This document shows, piece by piece, positions 16,461 to 25,349 of a DNA stretch of 31,940 bases; positions within the stretch are counted from its first letter, which is position 1; the number at the start of each line of letters is the position of its first letter. The notes beneath the pieces were generated by a model that saw only the letters and a list, made by a program, of their open reading frames with translations, was not told where the DNA came from and did not search any database. The translations under genes and the position numbers were made by a program. Location of the stretch: the NCBI GenBank assembly GCA_910588855.1, contig CAJUSR010000021.1, forward strand, positions 31,266-63,205, given 5' to 3'. This DNA is from an uncultured Kineothrix sp. GTDB taxonomy: Bacteria > Bacillota > Clostridia > Lachnospirales > Lachnospiraceae.

Positions 16461-17099
16461 TTATATAGTTATGCCCCCTACAAATTCATCTTCAAATTCT
16501 TTTTCCGTAAAAGTGAAAACATTCTTAAAATAAAAATTTTCAAATTTCTCCAAGTCAAACCGGACAAAATTTTTCTTTCCTTTTCGGCTGAAATACTTGC
16601 CAATGGCTACCCTTGAATCCGATTCCTGTATCTGCCTTTGCTCCCCGCCTTTGCTTTTACCTTTTCCTGCTTCCCCTTCTCCTGTTTCCCCTTTTTCTTC
16701 TTCCCGGTTTTTCATTTCATTATATACCAGGATAAAGTCCGCATGTTCCCTGCAAAAAGAAAGCCCTTTCCCTGTCATATCGCCAAAAATCAATAAACTG
16801 TCATATATCTTTTGGTGAATATTGTATCTTTGCATATAATTTATCTTCCCATTTTTAAATTCGATAAAACTGATATTCCCATCTTTCCCAATATGAAGTG
16901 CATCGCTGGAACATGGCATACTCTTAGGTTTTACCCCCAACTCTCTGACATATGCTTTTTTCACCTTGTCAAAATCTACCACCGGCATTTCCGATTCCGT
17001 CATATATTTTTTTTGGCCGCTTCCTTTATCCAGAGAAGTTTTCTTTAAAGTGGAAAGATAGTTCTGAAAGATTCCTATTTTATCATCCTGTATTTCCAT
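16461..17099 (-). CDS. PD-(D/E)XK-like protein partnered with ATPase
   Basis: A 212-residue protein of no recognised named family. Residues 66-82 read D-ALHIGKDGNISFI-E-F-K, with a D66...E80-x-K82 spacing on adjoining beta-strands, as in PD-(D/E)XK nucleases. HQKIYDSLL (95-103) follows, resembling the QxxxY helix of RecB-like members. A charged Glu/Gly/Lys linker (about 131-157) splits this core from a C-terminal Phe/Lys-rich tail. The start overlaps the end of the upstream ATPase gene by 17 bp, so the two are translationally linked. Base composition looks more AT-rich than the housekeeping neighbours. Nuclease activity is inference from a short motif; it could also be a non-catalytic fold relative. 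Confidence 0.65.
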   Translation of the reverse strand: MEIQDDKIGIFQNYLSTLKKTSLDKGSGQKKYMTESEMPVVDFDKVKKAYVRELGVKPKSMPCSSDALHIGKDGNISFIEFKNGKINYMQRYNIHQKIYDSLLIFGDMTGKGLSFCREHADFILVYNEMKNREEEKGETGEGEAGKGKSKGGEQRQIQESDSRVAIGKYFSRKGKKNFVRFDLEKFENFYFKNVFTFTEKEFEDEFVGGITI

Positions 17100-18369
17100 C
17101 CCGGTACCTCAAGTTCTCCAAATCCTGTAACGGTCTTGCCAATTTTGCATAAATACGCTCTATATTTTCGGACACATCCTCTATTTCCGTCCTATCCCCT
17201 TTTCCTTCCGTCAAATAATAGCTGCATTTATCCGCAATCCCGTACTTATCCGCATATACTTCTATCGCATTCAAAAAATATGGGCTATGGGTATTCAATA
17301 AAATATGGATGCCGAACTCTTTTTGAATCAGGACGATAATCTCGGCAAACTTAAGCTGCCATTCCGGATGCAAATGGATTTCCGGCTCATCCAATATCAC
17401 AATCCCATTTTCGTCAATCTGCCCGTTCAGCAGCAATTGCTTTAAGATAACAAAGTTCTTCATACCGGTGGAAAGATTGACCACTTCCAAACCATCCTGC
17501 AATTTATCCGTCTTATATACATAATTTACCGTATTGCCGTCATCTGACAATTCCCCGTCGCACACATTGTTGAACACATCCAAAATCTTTTGCAGACGTT
17601 TTTTCGTCATCACTTCTTCTAAGACACTGATGCTATCTTCCTTTTTACTGCTTCTCAATTTATCCAGCAAATCATTCCTATGGTTTAAAACATTGGAATA
17701 GGAGTGATTATCGTATCCACTTAAATTATCCAATACATAGGGGTCGTCCATATAAATGATTTCTTTCATCAAACTGATAAAGCTCCGAACATCCATTTCC
17801 CCATTATTTGACGCTTCAAACTCAATTACGTGGTTTTTTATTTCTATACGGACATGGGACTTTTGTTCCGGAAAATTCAAGTGCCCTATTTTTGTTCCAA
17901 ATTCCACTTCCAAATTTGTTTTTAGTATGCGTTTTACTAGCTCTTCGTCCTCTATATACAAAAATTTGTTGATTTTATCCGCAACGGCGCTTACTTCTTC
18001 TTCCTTTAAGCCTCCCCCAAAAAAATCCATATACCTTCTATAGTATCCCATCATCCTGTCAACGATTTTCTGCTTATTTTTCTTGTAATCCTGACTTTCA
18101 ACCACCTCTTTGGAGAGCCTGAATATCCCATTCCCGTTTGGAATCCTGTTAAATGTTTCAAAAAAATAATTGGTGACCGTTTTCCTGACCGTATTTACTT
18201 TTTCAAATTGGATATGTTCTTCCATTCGGTAAAATGCCTTGAATACACAAAAAAGCATTTTCCCTACCGTACTTTTCCCTGTACTATTTTCACCCGCAAT
18301 TACCGTAATTCCATCCAGCCTGATTTGCGCCTTATTGATTTTCCCCACATTTTCCAGTTCTATTTTCAT
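17083..18369 (-). CDS. ABC-type AAA ATPase (OLD/AAA_15-like)
   Basis: A 428-residue soluble SMC/RecF-like ATPase. Walker A is GENSTGKST (26-34), directly after the first strand. The signature-like LSTGMKNF is followed by Walker B VILDEPEIHLHPEW and the switch His in LLNTHSPYF. About 200 residues of insert separate Walker A from the signature, and there is no TOPRIM domain at the C terminus. That separates it from full OLD nucleases. Such stand-alone ATPases pair with a small effector in several anti-phage modules. The gene overlaps the PD-(D/E)XK-like gene and sits in a housekeeping operon, 55 bp after nif3. AGGA precedes the ATG. Role in defence is inference. Confidence 0.85.
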   Translation of the reverse strand: MKIELENVGKINKAQIRLDGITVIAGENSTGKSTVGKMLFCVFKAFYRMEEHIQFEKVNTVRKTVTNYFFETFNRIPNGNGIFRLSKEVVESQDYKKNKQKIVDRMMGYYRRYMDFFGGGLKEEEVSAVADKINKFLYIEDEELVKRILKTNLEVEFGTKIGHLNFPEQKSHVRIEIKNHVIEFEASNNGEMDVRSFISLMKEIIYMDDPYVLDNLSGYDNHSYSNVLNHRNDLLDKLRSSKKEDSISVLEEVMTKKRLQKILDVFNNVCDGELSDDGNTVNYVYKTDKLQDGLEVVNLSTGMKNFVILKQLLLNGQIDENGIVILDEPEIHLHPEWQLKFAEIIVLIQKEFGIHILLNTHSPYFLNAIEVYADKYGIADKCSYYLTEGKGDRTEIEDVSENIERIYAKLARPLQDLENLRYRDGNTG

Positions 18370-18424
18370 TTTATTCCTATATTCCCTTTATTCTTTCCGG
18401 CACCGCTGTTGTCATTCCATTCCT

Positions 18425-19234
18425 CTAAACCATCACCCAAAACGGGTTCTTTTCTTTCGCCGCAAAAACACTGATTTGTGGAAATTCCCTTTGGATATAC
18501 TCCATCATATAAGGTACGAAGATTTTCTCCAAGCCATAGTGCCCAGCATCAATAATAGCCAATCCCTGCGCTATGGCATCCAATCCTTCATGATGTTCAA
18601 TATCGCCCGTAATCAATACTTCCGCACCGGCTTCCATCGCAGGGCGTATCATGGATTTGCCGGAGCCGGGCGAAATGGCGGCGCATTCGATTGCTATATC
18701 CCTTTCCCCGTATATTTTCACGCTCTCCAATCCAAACACCTCTTTAACATAGGAAGCACATTCCTCCAACGTCATCACCTGAGGCAGCATGCCATATCTC
18801 CCGATTCCTTCTTTGGAAATTTCGTCTTCATAGGTTATGCTCAAAACATGCCTATCTTTCAGACGCAGTTCGTCTGCAGCCGCGTCCGCCATCCCCATTA
18901 CGTCAAAATTGGTATGCATGGCGTAATAACTGATGTCGTTTTGCAAAAGCCGTATCAAACGCCTTCCGGTAAAGTCGTCCGTATTGATTCTTTTCACAGG
19001 GGAAAAAATCAATGGATGATGAGTCAGCAGCATATCCGCGCCTTTTCTGACTGCCTCTTCTATAACGGATTCCACCGCATCTACGGCAATGCAGATTTTT
19101 TGCACTTCTTTCTCTTTCCGTCCGGCAAGAAGCCCTACATTATCCCAGCTTTCCGCAAATGCCGGGGAGCAAAGCTGTTCCAAACTTTTTATCACAGTGC
19201 TGCATTCCACGCTTTTTCCATTTCCCATATGCAT
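18425..19234 (-). CDS. Nif3-like dinuclear metal-centre protein (YqfO family)
   Basis: The conserved metal-site blocks are MLLTHHPLIFSPVKRI, HTNFDVMGMADAAADEL and DAGHYGLEKIFVPYM. Together with SWDNVGLLAGR near the start these define the Nif3/DUF34 family, ring-shaped hexamers with two metals per subunit. The cellular role is still debated. The family N terminus begins near CSTVIKSLEQL, so the start is set at one of three close ATGs (19240, 19234, 19228). 19234 is chosen because GGAG is 7 bases upstream. The open frame extends to 19309 but has no ribosome site there. It follows trmK, its usual neighbour in Bacillota. Confidence 0.9.
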   Translation of the reverse strand: MHMGNGKSVECSTVIKSLEQLCSPAFAESWDNVGLLAGRKEKEVQKICIAVDAVESVIEEAVRKGADMLLTHHPLIFSPVKRINTDDFTGRRLIRLLQNDISYYAMHTNFDVMGMADAAADELRLKDRHVLSITYEDEISKEGIGRYGMLPQVMTLEECASYVKEVFGLESVKIYGERDIAIECAAISPGSGKSMIRPAMEAGAEVLITGDIEHHEGLDAIAQGLAIIDAGHYGLEKIFVPYMMEYIQREFPQISVFAAKEKNPFWVMV

Positions 19235-19312
19235 CCCCATTTCTCCGCTGCCTCGCCATATAACCCACATAAAATCCAAGCGTAAAAAGCCAATCTCTTT
19301 CTCTCTCATCTA

Positions 19313-20113
19313 TTACTGGTAATACGCAAGAGCGGTTTCTATATCTTTGATTCTATCCTCTATCTCTTCCTGCCTTTTTTCTTTCCCCTTCCCATTCGTA
19401 CGCAAGTTTTCCATAATCTGCGTACACAGGGAAGCTTCCCTGTGCAGATAGGTTTCCAATACCGGGCTTTTCTTTTTCAGTAAAACAGGGCCGTACTTAT
19501 CCTCTACCCGCTGCCTGTCTACAGCATCTATTTCCGGCTTTTCCCCTTCCTCCGAAAGGCCGTCCGGCTCCGCCTTGACCGGTGAGGATAGTTCGGGCAA
19601 AACTTTTATTATGGGATAATATTTCCCATCTTCAAAAACCATATCCTCATCTGCAATCCCATATCCCTTTTCCCGCAGATATTCCCTCACCGCCTGTATT
19701 TCCGACTGGGGCTGCAAAATAAGTTCTTTCATGGCCAAAAGCTTATCTTTCCCCTCTTCCATAATCTTCATTATCAGCCGACCGCCCATACCGGCGCAAA
19801 CAAGCGTCTCCGCCTCTCCTCCTGCAAAGGCTTTTACTCCGTCGGACAGCCGGGTTTCTATGTAATCCTCCAAGCCGTATTCCCTCACATGCACCCCGGC
19901 TGCCTGTAGCGGCCCTTTGTTCACGTCCATAGCAATCACTTTAGGGCTGATTCCTTTCCGGACAAGGTAAATGGATACGAAACCATGATCGCATCCTACA
20001 TCGCACACACGGTTTCCTTCCGTCACCATATCCGCTACCGCCTGCATCCGCTTTGACAGTTTTAATGTTAAGCCTTCCCTGCCTTTTTCCGTAAAAGGCA
20101 CAGATTCCCGCAT
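19313..20113 (-). CDS. trmK: tRNA (adenine(22)-N1)-methyltransferase
   Basis: A Rossmann-fold methyltransferase that modifies A22 in the D-loop of tRNA. The SAM-binding motif is CDVGCDHGFVSIYLV. AMDVNKGPLQAA, SDGVKAF, CAGMGGRLI and LILQPQSEI follow, all typical of TrmK. A charged stretch (about 178-200) and a coiled-coil C terminus follow the catalytic domain. The ATG overlaps the rpoD stop codon by one base (TGATG), so translation is coupled. An in-frame TTG one codon upstream is a less likely start. The order rpoD-trmK-nif3 is conserved in Bacillota. Confidence 0.93.
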   Translation of the reverse strand: MRESVPFTEKGREGLTLKLSKRMQAVADMVTEGNRVCDVGCDHGFVSIYLVRKGISPKVIAMDVNKGPLQAAGVHVREYGLEDYIETRLSDGVKAFAGGEAETLVCAGMGGRLIMKIMEEGKDKLLAMKELILQPQSEIQAVREYLREKGYGIADEDMVFEDGKYYPIIKVLPELSSPVKAEPDGLSEEGEKPEIDAVDRQRVEDKYGPVLLKKKSPVLETYLHREASLCTQIMENLRTNGKGKEKRQEEIEDRIKDIETALAYYQ

Positions 20114-21225
20114 CAATCCAGATAATCCTTCAGCTTACGGCTTCTGCTGGGATGGCGGAGTTTACGAAGCGCTTTCGCTTCAATCTGGCGGATACGTTCA
20201 CGGGTTACATTAAATTCCTTCCCTACTTCTTCCAATGTCCGGGCACGTCCATCGTCCAGCCCAAAACGGAGCCTAAGCACCTTTTGCTCCCTTTCCGTCA
20301 ACGTGCCAAGCACTTCCACCAATTGTTCTTTTAATAAGGTAAATGCCGCCGCGTCCGCAGGCACAGGTACATTATCATCCTGTATAAAATCGCCCAAATG
20401 GCTGTCTTCTTCTTCCCCGATTGGCGTTTCCAAAGATACCGGTTCCTGGGAAATCTTTAAAATCTCCCTTACCCGGTCCACTTGCATATTCATTTCCTCC
20501 GCAATTTCCTCCGGGGTAGGTTCACGCCCTAATTCCTGCAGCAACTGTCTGCTGACACGGATAAGCTTATTAATCGTCTCCACCATGTGTACCGGGATAC
20601 GGATTGTCCTCGCCTGGTCAGCAATCGCCCTGGTAATCGCCTGACGAATCCACCAGGTAGCATAAGTGGAAAATTTATACCCTTTCCGGTAATCAAATTT
20701 TTCCACAGCCTTAATAAGCCCAAGGTTGCCTTCCTGAATTAAATCAAGAAAAAGCATCCCTCTGCCCACATATCTTTTTGCAATACTGACAACAAGGCGC
20801 AGATTCGCCTCCGCAAGACGCTTCTTTGCATCCTCATCGCCCATTTCCATCTTCTTTGCCAGCTCGATTTCTTCTTCCGCACTAAGAAGGGGCACCTTCC
20901 CGATTTCTTTCAGATACATCCTGACAGGGTCTTCAATGCTGATGCCGTCCGGCACGGACAAGTCGATGTTCTCCACATCCACTTCATCCTCTTCCGTCAG
21001 GATAATCTCCTCGTCATCCACATCATCGTCCTCCGTAATCCGGAGTACATCCACATTATTCTGTTCCAATGTTTCCAATATCTTATCAAACTGCTCTTCC
21101 TCCAACGGCATATCGGTGAAGAAATCGCTGATTTCCTGATATTCCAAAACATTTTTTTTCTTTTTCGCAGCGTTCAGAAGCTCCTTCAAACGCTCCTCAA
21201 ACTTTGCTTGTGTGTTTTCATCCAT
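20113..21225 (-). CDS. rpoD: RNA polymerase primary sigma factor (RpoD/SigA)
   Basis: The 370-residue protein directs RNA polymerase to housekeeping promoters. A short acidic N-terminal region 1.1 (about 1-90) precedes region 1.2 (DPVRMYLKEIGKVPLL). Region 2 follows with LIQEGNLGLIKAVEKFDYRKG and the -10-reading helix YATWWIRQAITRAIADQ. Region 3 starts IRIPVHMVETI, and region 4 has the -35-reading helix-turn-helix VTRERIRQIEAKALRKLRHP. Length and spacing match Gram-positive SigA. It is 38 bp after dnaG, with AGGAAGGATGG upstream of the ATG. Confidence 0.98.
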   Translation of the reverse strand: MDENTQAKFEERLKELLNAAKKKKNVLEYQEISDFFTDMPLEEEQFDKILETLEQNNVDVLRITEDDDVDDEEIILTEEDEVDVENIDLSVPDGISIEDPVRMYLKEIGKVPLLSAEEEIELAKKMEMGDEDAKKRLAEANLRLVVSIAKRYVGRGMLFLDLIQEGNLGLIKAVEKFDYRKGYKFSTYATWWIRQAITRAIADQARTIRIPVHMVETINKLIRVSRQLLQELGREPTPEEIAEEMNMQVDRVREILKISQEPVSLETPIGEEEDSHLGDFIQDDNVPVPADAAAFTLLKEQLVEVLGTLTEREQKVLRLRFGLDDGRARTLEEVGKEFNVTRERIRQIEAKALRKLRHPSRSRKLKDYLD

Positions 21226-21263
21226 TTTTTGGTTCCATCCTTCCTCATGTAGTCATAGTATTA

Positions 21264-23042
21264 TCATTCATCCAGAGAAATATGCGTTTTGCTAAGTTCT
21301 TCCAGCGCTTTTTTTCCTGCAATTACCTGATTCAGAGCCTCTACGTCAGCCCCCATCCTCCCGGAATAATACTCATAGCTGTTTCTCTTTACCGTATATA
21401 TAATATCGTGAAGGGCTTTTTCCCTTTCCTGCTTTGTCTGCAGTTCTTCCAGCTTCGTGTTGAAAAGCGCTGCCACCTGGCGCTGTTCCTCTTCATCGGA
21501 AAACATGCTGATTAACGCTGCCGGATTAAATTCCCCTTTGGAAAGCCCCGCAAAAAGCTTGTCCGCCACTTTCCGGTACAATTCTTCCGTAAAATCTTCC
21601 GCTGCAATATATTTTGCTATCTTCGGGTAAATCTCCGGCTCGTCGGTAATCCATGTGATAAGCAGCCGCTGTGCCTTCTTCCGGTTCTCCTCCGGTGTAT
21701 TCTTCCTCTCTGCCAGCCCGGACAACGGACGGGTTATCGGTCTGGCCAGCCCCGTCTGCGCCGCATAAGCAGCCACCAATTTTCTAAGATTCTCAAAACC
21801 GATACGGTACTTTTCTGCCACTGCTTCCAAATAATTTTCCCGTTCCACTTCTTCCGGAAATCCACAAAGTTTTTTCGCGATTTCCCGGTGGAACCTGGTC
21901 TTGGATTCCGGATCCTTTAAATCATATTCCCGTTCCATCATCCGCAGTTCAAAGAAAAAGCTGTTCTCCGCCTTTTCTATCCGTTTGCGAAATTCCTCCG
22001 CCCCCAGATTCTTCATAAACTCATCCGGATCTTTATAGGGTTCCATATTGATCACCCTGCCGCTTATCCCCGCTTCCTTCAATATACCGATTGCGCGCAA
22101 AGCCGCATTGGTTCCTGCCCCATCGCTGTCATATGCCAGTAATACCTCCTTTACATACCGTTTCAGGAGATTTGCCTGCCCTATGGTAAAAGCCGTGCCA
22201 AGGGAGGCCGATGCCTGCGTAAATCCGGACTGGTGCATGGCAATCACATCCATATAGCCTTCGCAAAGGATAATATGATTCTGCCTGGATGTCCTGGCAA
22301 AATTCAACCCGTATAAATTCCGGCTTTTATCAAAGATTACCGTTTCCGGCGAATTTAAATATTTTGGCTTGGCATCTCCCATCACCCGCCCGCCAAAACC
22401 GATGACACGATGGTTGATATCTTGAATCGGGAACATGACCCGGTTCCAAAACTTATCATGCAGCCCGGATTTTTCATCAAAACTTGCCACACCGGCTTCC
22501 AGTATCAAATCGTCCGCATACCCTTTGGAATGCAGATACTGTATCAAATCATTGCTGGATACGCTGGCAAAACCAAGACCGAACTTTTTCATCGTCTCTT
22601 CGTCAAGCTGCCGCTCCAACAAATAGCGGTATCCCCTTTCGCCCCGTCCGCTGCGCAGTTGGTAATAAAAATATTTGGCCGCTTCTTTATTGATTTCCAG
22701 CAGTTTTGCCTTCTTGCCTTCTTTCTTCTTCACTTCGTCGGAATACTCTATTTCCGGCAAGTCCACCCCTGCCCTATCCGCCAGCAGCTTCACTGCCTCC
22801 GGAAAGGAATAATTCTCATATTCCATAATAAAAGTAAAAACATTGCCTCCTGCCCCGCATCCGAAGCAATAATACATCTGCTTGCCGCCGGAAACGGAAA
22901 AAGAAGGGGATTTTTCATTATGGAAAGGACAAAGCCCAAAATGGTTTGCCCCCTTCTTCTGCAGACGGACATAACCGGAAATCACATCCACGATATCATT
23001 TTTCATCCGTACTTCTTCCACTAACTCATCCGGATAGTACAT
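21264..23042 (-). CDS. dnaG: DNA primase
   Basis: A 592-residue enzyme that makes RNA primers at the replication fork. The zinc-binding domain has CPFHNEKSPSF and CFGCG, with C38, H41, C59 and C62 as likely ligands. The TOPRIM core carries CEGYMDVIAMHQSG and LLAYDSDGAGTNAA. The C-terminal region, which binds the DnaB helicase, is helical and less conserved. Length is normal. It heads the dnaG-rpoD macromolecular-synthesis unit, with dgt 143 bp upstream. Confidence 0.98.
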   Translation of the reverse strand: MYYPDELVEEVRMKNDIVDVISGYVRLQKKGANHFGLCPFHNEKSPSFSVSGGKQMYYCFGCGAGGNVFTFIMEYENYSFPEAVKLLADRAGVDLPEIEYSDEVKKKEGKKAKLLEINKEAAKYFYYQLRSGRGERGYRYLLERQLDEETMKKFGLGFASVSSNDLIQYLHSKGYADDLILEAGVASFDEKSGLHDKFWNRVMFPIQDINHRVIGFGGRVMGDAKPKYLNSPETVIFDKSRNLYGLNFARTSRQNHIILCEGYMDVIAMHQSGFTQASASLGTAFTIGQANLLKRYVKEVLLAYDSDGAGTNAALRAIGILKEAGISGRVINMEPYKDPDEFMKNLGAEEFRKRIEKAENSFFFELRMMEREYDLKDPESKTRFHREIAKKLCGFPEEVERENYLEAVAEKYRIGFENLRKLVAAYAAQTGLARPITRPLSGLAERKNTPEENRKKAQRLLITWITDEPEIYPKIAKYIAAEDFTEELYRKVADKLFAGLSKGEFNPAALISMFSDEEEQRQVAALFNTKLEELQTKQEREKALHDIIYTVKRNSYEYYSGRMGADVEALNQVIAGKKALEELSKTHISLDE

Positions 23043-23076
23043 TTCCTATATCTGCCCCCTTATGCCACTGAATCCT

Positions 23077-23182
23077 GTTTTCATCCGGGCGCGGAAAGCC
23101 CCGTTTGACAATACCGCCCTGTCTACTGCACAAGGCTATTGCGCACACGGCCCGCAAAACAGCCTTCGACGCCCGAATCCTA
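23077..23182. repeat. Imperfect inverted-repeat element between dgt and dnaG
   Basis: CATCCGGGCGCGGAAAGCC (23082-23100) is roughly complementary to AGCCTTCGACGCCCGAATC (23161-23179), with mismatches. The right end GACGCCCGAATCCT resembles GACACCCGAATCCT of the hairpin at 27466-27483, suggesting a degenerate third member of that element family. It fills most of the dgt-dnaG gap and may fold in the operon mRNA. Confidence 0.35.
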
Positions 23183-23185
23183 TTT

Positions 23186-24193
23186 TTAATAGTGCCACGA
23201 CTTGGGAATAAACAATTCCTCATATTGCGCAATCGCAAACCGGTCCGTCATCGCGCCCACATAATCGCACACAATCATTTCCGGCGCTTCCCCATGTTCT
23301 TCCATCCTTGCCAGCAGATGCGGGGGAAGCTTATGTAAATGTTTCAGATAATATTGATACAGCGATTCCATCAGCATTTCCGCTTTCGCTTCCTGGCTTT
23401 TCGCCGCCTTATTCTGGTATACCCGCTCGAACATAAAACTCCTGAGTTTTCTCATGGCATCTTCTACGGCAGGCGACAGATGGATATCATCTTTCTCGTA
23501 GCTATAAGTCACCAAATCGTGGATAAAATGATCCAGCCTTTCTCCTGTCGTAAAGCCTATGACCTCGCCGATTTCCGCCGGCACATCGGATTCTTTTAAA
23601 ATCCCGCCCCGGATGGCGTCGTCCATATCATGATGTATGTATGCTATCTTATCCGAATAACGTACTATCTTGCCTTCCAATGTATAAGGCATCCCTTTCG
23701 TCTGATGGTTCCGTATCCCGTCCCTTACCTCATCCGTTAAGTTCAGCCCCTGTCCGTTTTTCTCCAAAACATCCACGGTCCGCACGCTTTGCTCGCTGTG
23801 GCAAAACCCGTAAGGGCAAATCGCATTCAATGCCCTTTCTCCGGCATGCCCGAAAGGGGTGTGCCCCAAATCATGCCCTAATGCAATAGCTTCCACCAAA
23901 TCTTCGTTAAGACGAAGAGCCTTCGCAATCGTCCTTGCATTTTGGGAAACCTCCAACGTATGGGTCAGCCTCGTCCTGTAATGGTCGCCCTCCGGCGTTA
24001 GGAATACCTGTGTTTTATCCTTGAGCCGGCGGAAAGACTTACTGTGCAGTATCCTATCCCGGTCCCTTTGATACACCGGCCGGATATCACATTGCTCCTC
24101 TTCCCTTATCCGTCCTTTGGATTGCATACTTAAGGAAGCATACGGGCTTAAATACTCCTTTTCCCATTGCTCCAGCTTTTCGCGGATTAACAT
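23186..24193 (-). CDS. dgt: Deoxyguanosinetriphosphate triphosphohydrolase-like protein (HD superfamily)
   Basis: The protein, 335 residues from the ATG at 24193, cleaves dNTPs to deoxynucleoside and triphosphate in its family. The HD metal site is spread over RTRLTHTLEVSQNARTIAKAL and HDLGHTPFGHAGE; the third ligand block is VRYSDKIAYIHHDMDDAI. The length of about 335 fits the short Gram-positive branch. The open frame reaches a TTG at 24223, but the family start corresponds to MLIREKLEQWE. It precedes dnaG, a common Clostridia order. Confidence 0.92.
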   Translation of the reverse strand: MLIREKLEQWEKEYLSPYASLSMQSKGRIREEEQCDIRPVYQRDRDRILHSKSFRRLKDKTQVFLTPEGDHYRTRLTHTLEVSQNARTIAKALRLNEDLVEAIALGHDLGHTPFGHAGERALNAICPYGFCHSEQSVRTVDVLEKNGQGLNLTDEVRDGIRNHQTKGMPYTLEGKIVRYSDKIAYIHHDMDDAIRGGILKESDVPAEIGEVIGFTTGERLDHFIHDLVTYSYEKDDIHLSPAVEDAMRKLRSFMFERVYQNKAAKSQEAKAEMLMESLYQYYLKHLHKLPPHLLARMEEHGEAPEMIVCDYVGAMTDRFAIAQYEELFIPKSWHY

Positions 24194-24237
24194 TCCCACG
24201 GCAGAACCACCATCCTTTCGCAAAACGGCGCCTGTTG

Positions 24238-24243
24238 ATTATA
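24238..24243 (-). promoter_or_regulatory. Possible -10 element for dgt-dnaG-rpoD
   Basis: A perfect TATAAT (minus strand, 24243-24238) lies 45 bp before the dgt ATG; no good -35 is seen at 17 bp. A TTGACA at 24309-24304 is too far away to pair with it. Confidence 0.3.
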
Positions 24244-24271
24244 GTTGTACATTTAAAGTATTCGGCATCCA

Positions 24272-24302
24272 ATCAAAAAATCCTTTTTTTTCTTAAAAGA
24301 TT
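24272..24302 (-). terminator. Weak terminator-like hairpin after the hydrolase gene
   Basis: On the minus strand AAAATCTTTT, AAGAAA, then AAAAGGATTTTTT can form an A/T-rich stem with a bulge followed by T residues, starting 4 bases after the hydrolase stop codon. Confidence 0.35.
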
Positions 24303-24305
24303 TTG

Positions 24306-25292
24306 TCAACGGCATATAGTATAGATAAATTCTGCATTTTTATCCATCGCCTCATAAGCTGTTTTAAAAGGCGACATCTGGAATACATGCCACATTCCGT
24401 CAAAAACATCTATCCGTACCGGCACGTTGGCCTTTACCATCTTTTCGTGGAGCATCATGGAATCTTCCAGCAGCACTTCATTGCTCCCCACCTGGATATA
24501 AGTGGACGGAAACTCCGTAAAATCCCCGAACAGCGGCGAAATCAAAGGCTCTTTCAAATCCTGCCCCTCTGCGTAATTGTGAACCATCTCCCCGATATAT
24601 CCCGCATCCAATACCGGATCCACATCTTTCTTCGTCTCATAAGATTGCCCGGAAGCCGTCAAATCCGTCCACGGGGACATCAATGCCAATCCTCTGGGCA
24701 ACAGCCTGTTTTCGCTTTTCAGCTTATGAACCAGCGCCAGCGCCAAGTTCCCTCCTGCCGAATCCCCGGCCAGCATCACATCCCTTGCCCCATACCCCAA
24801 CAGCATCAGATAATCCCATGCTTTCATGGCATCCTCCAAAGCCGCCGGATAAGGATGTTCCGGCGCAAGACGGTAATCGAAGCAAAGCACATCCATAGAT
24901 GTGGACATCGCCAGTTTGGTCGTCAGCGTCCTGGCATACAAACTGCTCCCCGTAGAATACCCCCCTCCGTGGCAGTAAAGAATAACATATTTTTTCATAT
25001 GGGCACGGTTTACCGATATCCACTCCGCGTACATATCTTCAATTACAATTTCGCGGATTACCGTTTCTTTGTTGTTCCCCAAAATAGCGCCGAAATGGTC
25101 CTGGGATTGCCTGTGCTTCTCAATATCCACATTCTCCACTACACTGTGTACCTTTTTTATCAGATTCATTAAATTTATATTCTTTTTATCCGTCAATGCC
25201 ATACCTACCTCAATCTTTTTCCCTGTTCCCAGCAACCGCAGCGCTTTTGGTTCCATTGCTGCCATTTTTATTTTCTTATCCAATTCTATCAC
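24306..25292 (-). CDS. Alpha/beta hydrolase, hormone-sensitive-lipase-like esterase
   Basis: The oxyanion-hole motif is YCHGGGYSTGS and the nucleophile elbow GDSAGGNLAL. The acid and base are probably the Asp and His near FDGMWHVFQM at the C-terminal end, giving the Ser-Asp-His triad of alpha/beta hydrolase fold-3 esterases. An N-terminal cap of about 90 residues precedes it. The frame begins with GTG at 25292; ATGs at residues 10 and 13 are alternatives, and no start has a strong ribosome site. It diverges from the acyltransferase gene at 25350, which suggests a linked acyl-transfer and acyl-removal role. The substrate is unknown. Confidence 0.87.
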   Translation of the reverse strand: MIELDKKIKMAAMEPKALRLLGTGKKIEVGMALTDKKNINLMNLIKKVHSVVENVDIEKHRQSQDHFGAILGNNKETVIREIVIEDMYAEWISVNRAHMKKYVILYCHGGGYSTGSSLYARTLTTKLAMSTSMDVLCFDYRLAPEHPYPAALEDAMKAWDYLMLLGYGARDVMLAGDSAGGNLALALVHKLKSENRLLPRGLALMSPWTDLTASGQSYETKKDVDPVLDAGYIGEMVHNYAEGQDLKEPLISPLFGDFTEFPSTYIQVGSNEVLLEDSMMLHEKMVKANVPVRIDVFDGMWHVFQMSPFKTAYEAMDKNAEFIYTICR

Positions 25293-25307
25293 ATAATCTG
25301 CAAATTG

Positions 25308-25316
25308 TGGTATACT
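25308..25316 (+). promoter_or_regulatory. Extended -10 promoter for the acyltransferase gene
   Basis: TGGTATACT gives TG-N-TATACT (hexamer 25311-25316), 34 bp before the ATG, and GAGGA precedes the start. No clear -35 is seen, as expected for an extended -10 promoter. Confidence 0.45.
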
Positions 25317-25349
25317 CTAAGAAAAGAAATTGTAAAATGAGGATTCTTT

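Noticed and set aside
18239..19285. 348-codon plus-strand ORF opposite nif3
   Set aside because: It is the antisense shadow of the well-supported Nif3 coding region and has no family resemblance.
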